From Jiangella muralis (lineage in GTDB: Bacteria; Actinomycetota; Actinomycetes; Jiangellales; Jiangellaceae): a DNA stretch of 50,764 bases. Below the pieces are notes generated by a model. The model did no database searches. It was not told the origin of the DNA and was given only the letters and a program-made list of their open reading frames with translations. The translations under genes and the position numbers were made by a program. Shown here piece by piece: positions 50,136 through 50,764 of the stretch (position 1 is its first letter; the number at the start of each line of letters is the position of its first letter). The DNA lies in the NCBI RefSeq assembly GCF_001270745.1, contig NZ_LFXL01000047.1:1-50764 (forward strand). The letters run 5' to 3'.

Positions 50136-50453
50136 TCACCCTCGCCCGTTGGCGAGGACGCGGTCGACGGCGTCGCGGAACGGCCGCCAGGTCTGCTCGA
50201 ACGTGTCCAGCGAGGCCCGCCCGTCGGGCGTGAGCCGGTAGTAGCGGCGCGGTGGCCCGGACTCCGACTCCTGCCACGACGACGCGACCAGCCCGCCCTT
50301 GCGTAGCCGCGACAGCAGCGGGTACAGCGTGCCCTCACCGGCCATCAGCACGCCGTCGGTCAGCTCGCGGGCGATGTCCAGCCCGTACCGGTCGCCGTCG
50401 CGGACGAGGGCAAGGATGCAGTACTCGAGCGCGCCGCGCCGGAGGTTGGTCAT
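50136..50453 (-). CDS. PadR family transcriptional regulator
   Basis: 105 aa. MTNLRRGALEYCILALVRDGDRYGLDIAREL...MAGEGTLYPLLSRLRKGGLVASSW is the PadR winged helix, with GTLYPLLSRL as the recognition helix; RRYYRLTPDG is the wing. The short C-terminal helix is for dimerisation. First gene of an operon with the HAAS membrane protein. A CAAGAT/ATCTTG palindrome and a TATCTT hexamer lie 31-50 nt upstream, consistent with autorepression. Confidence 0.95.
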   Translation of the reverse strand: MTNLRRGALEYCILALVRDGDRYGLDIARELTDGVLMAGEGTLYPLLSRLRKGGLVASSWQESESGPPRRYYRLTPDGRASLDTFEQTWRPFRDAVDRVLANGRG

Positions 50454-50483
50454 GATCTGACCCTCACCAGGTACCATGCGAGA

Positions 50484-50500
50484 CAAGATACCAGATCTTG
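50484..50500. promoter_or_regulatory. putative PadR operator
   Basis: CAAGAT-ACCAG-ATCTTG, a perfect 6-5-6 palindrome 31 nt before the PadR start. On the minus strand it includes GGTATCTTG, whose TATCTT can be the -10 hexamer. A GGTACC lies 13 nt downstream of it on that strand. Confidence 0.6.
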
Positions 50501-50672
50501 CCCCGCTCCGGAACCGGCCTCATGTGCGGCCGGCGTCTCGGTGCCCGTTCCCGCATCTCCGGCGCCGCGTCGATCCACACGCCGCGCGCCCGGGTACGCC
50601 TCCAGCGGCGCCGCTGAGTGGCGTATCCGGTTCGCGGAGCCACGATCCGCGTACGCCGCCCCACCCCGCCAG

Positions 50673-50688
50673 GTTGATCTTGGAGTAA
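50673..50688. repeat. 16-bp motif shared with left end
   Basis: GTTGATCTTGGAGTAA, the exact inverse of 81-96. On the plus strand its GGAG would serve as ribosome site for the GTG at 50691. The preceding 50501-50672 holds CGCGTACGCC-type words but no gene. Confidence 0.7.
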
Positions 50689-50690
50689 CG

Positions 50691-50764
50691 GTGGAGTTGG
50701 TGGGGGCGGATTCCATCGGTCGTAGCAACGCCTGGTGGAAGGTGTTGTCCGATGCCGAAGGTGT
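50691..50764 (+). CDS. partial ORF running off the right end
   Basis: GTG at 50691, with GGAG 5 nt upstream, opens MELVGADSIGRSNAWWKVL and stays open to the window edge (24 codons). From GADSIG onward it is encoded by the 60-bp terminal repeat and so is shared with the left end, where no matching start codon exists. Product unknown; a transposase-like or other multi-copy gene is possible. Confidence 0.35.
   Translation, partial: MELVGADSIGRSNAWWKVLSDAEG
50705..50764 (+). repeat. 60-bp terminal inverted repeat, right copy
   Basis: Perfect inverse of 4-63. Both copies read outward, and the identity stops sharply at the inner edge (50705 and 63). It may continue beyond the window. Confidence 0.85.

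Noticed and set aside
46889-50338. 1149-codon open frame antisense to pcrA
   Set aside because: It is a high-GC shadow of pcrA: low-complexity composition, no domain, and the plus strand carries an intact helicase with all motifs.

Overview
The window is a 50.8 kb stretch of very high-GC DNA with the gene content of an actinobacterium. The evidence is tandem CIRCE boxes before groES-groEL1, a GroEL with a His-rich tail, a guaB/guaB3 pair, an F420-dependent oxidoreductase, PspC-type envelope-stress genes, and many leaderless genes with a TANNNT -10 hexamer 6-8 nt before ATG or GTG. The order groES-groEL1 ... guaB-guaB3 ... guaA ... pcrA matches the conserved neighbourhood of these genes in actinobacteria such as Streptomyces and Mycobacterium. 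I cannot fix the genus; a Jiangella-like or Nocardioides-like organism is only a guess.

Layout. 0.1-9.7 kb holds mostly metabolic singletons: HAD hydrolase, a small frameshifted gene, cytochrome P450, GH3 lipoprotein, M20 amidohydrolase plus a glutamate-cysteine-ligase-like enzyme (operon), a GDPD, a secreted protein, and NUDIX plus SAM-methyltransferase (operon). 9.7-11.9 kb is the heat-shock operon groES-groEL1. 12-25.7 kb is a variable block: lipoprotein plus DUF2891, an unlisted 54-aa ORF, a divergent Kelch (NanM-like)/sialidase pair, an F420-dependent LLM oxidoreductase, a three-gene FecCD-type ABC importer resembling the proposed F420-0 transporter, a DapC-like aminotransferase, TetR/VOC, and secreted or membrane proteins. 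25.8-30.2 kb holds guaB and guaB3, separated by a TetR repressor and an MDR oxidoreductase that share a perfect operator. 30.3-36.6 kb holds succinate-semialdehyde dehydrogenase, an AbiEi/DUF559-type gene bracketed by two near-identical palindromes, and a heterodimeric ABC exporter with one degenerate ATP site. 36.7-43.3 kb holds guaA, a second GDPD, and an envelope-stress module (small membrane protein, PspC/toastrack protein, PspC-fused histidine kinase, LuxR-type regulator). 43.3-50.5 kb holds small membrane and secreted proteins, YCII plus DHFR-like, LexA-boxed pcrA, and a PadR/HAAS-domain pair.

The two ends carry the same 60-bp sequence in inverted orientation, reading outward. Each copy has a second shared 16-mer lying 16-17 bp inside it. 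The window is therefore probably a whole contig or segment bounded by two copies of a multi-copy element. Palindromes with TGATCAT-type tips recur within the window. These repeats are the least explained part of the sequence.

No tRNA, rRNA, CRISPR array, complete insertion sequence or prophage was seen.
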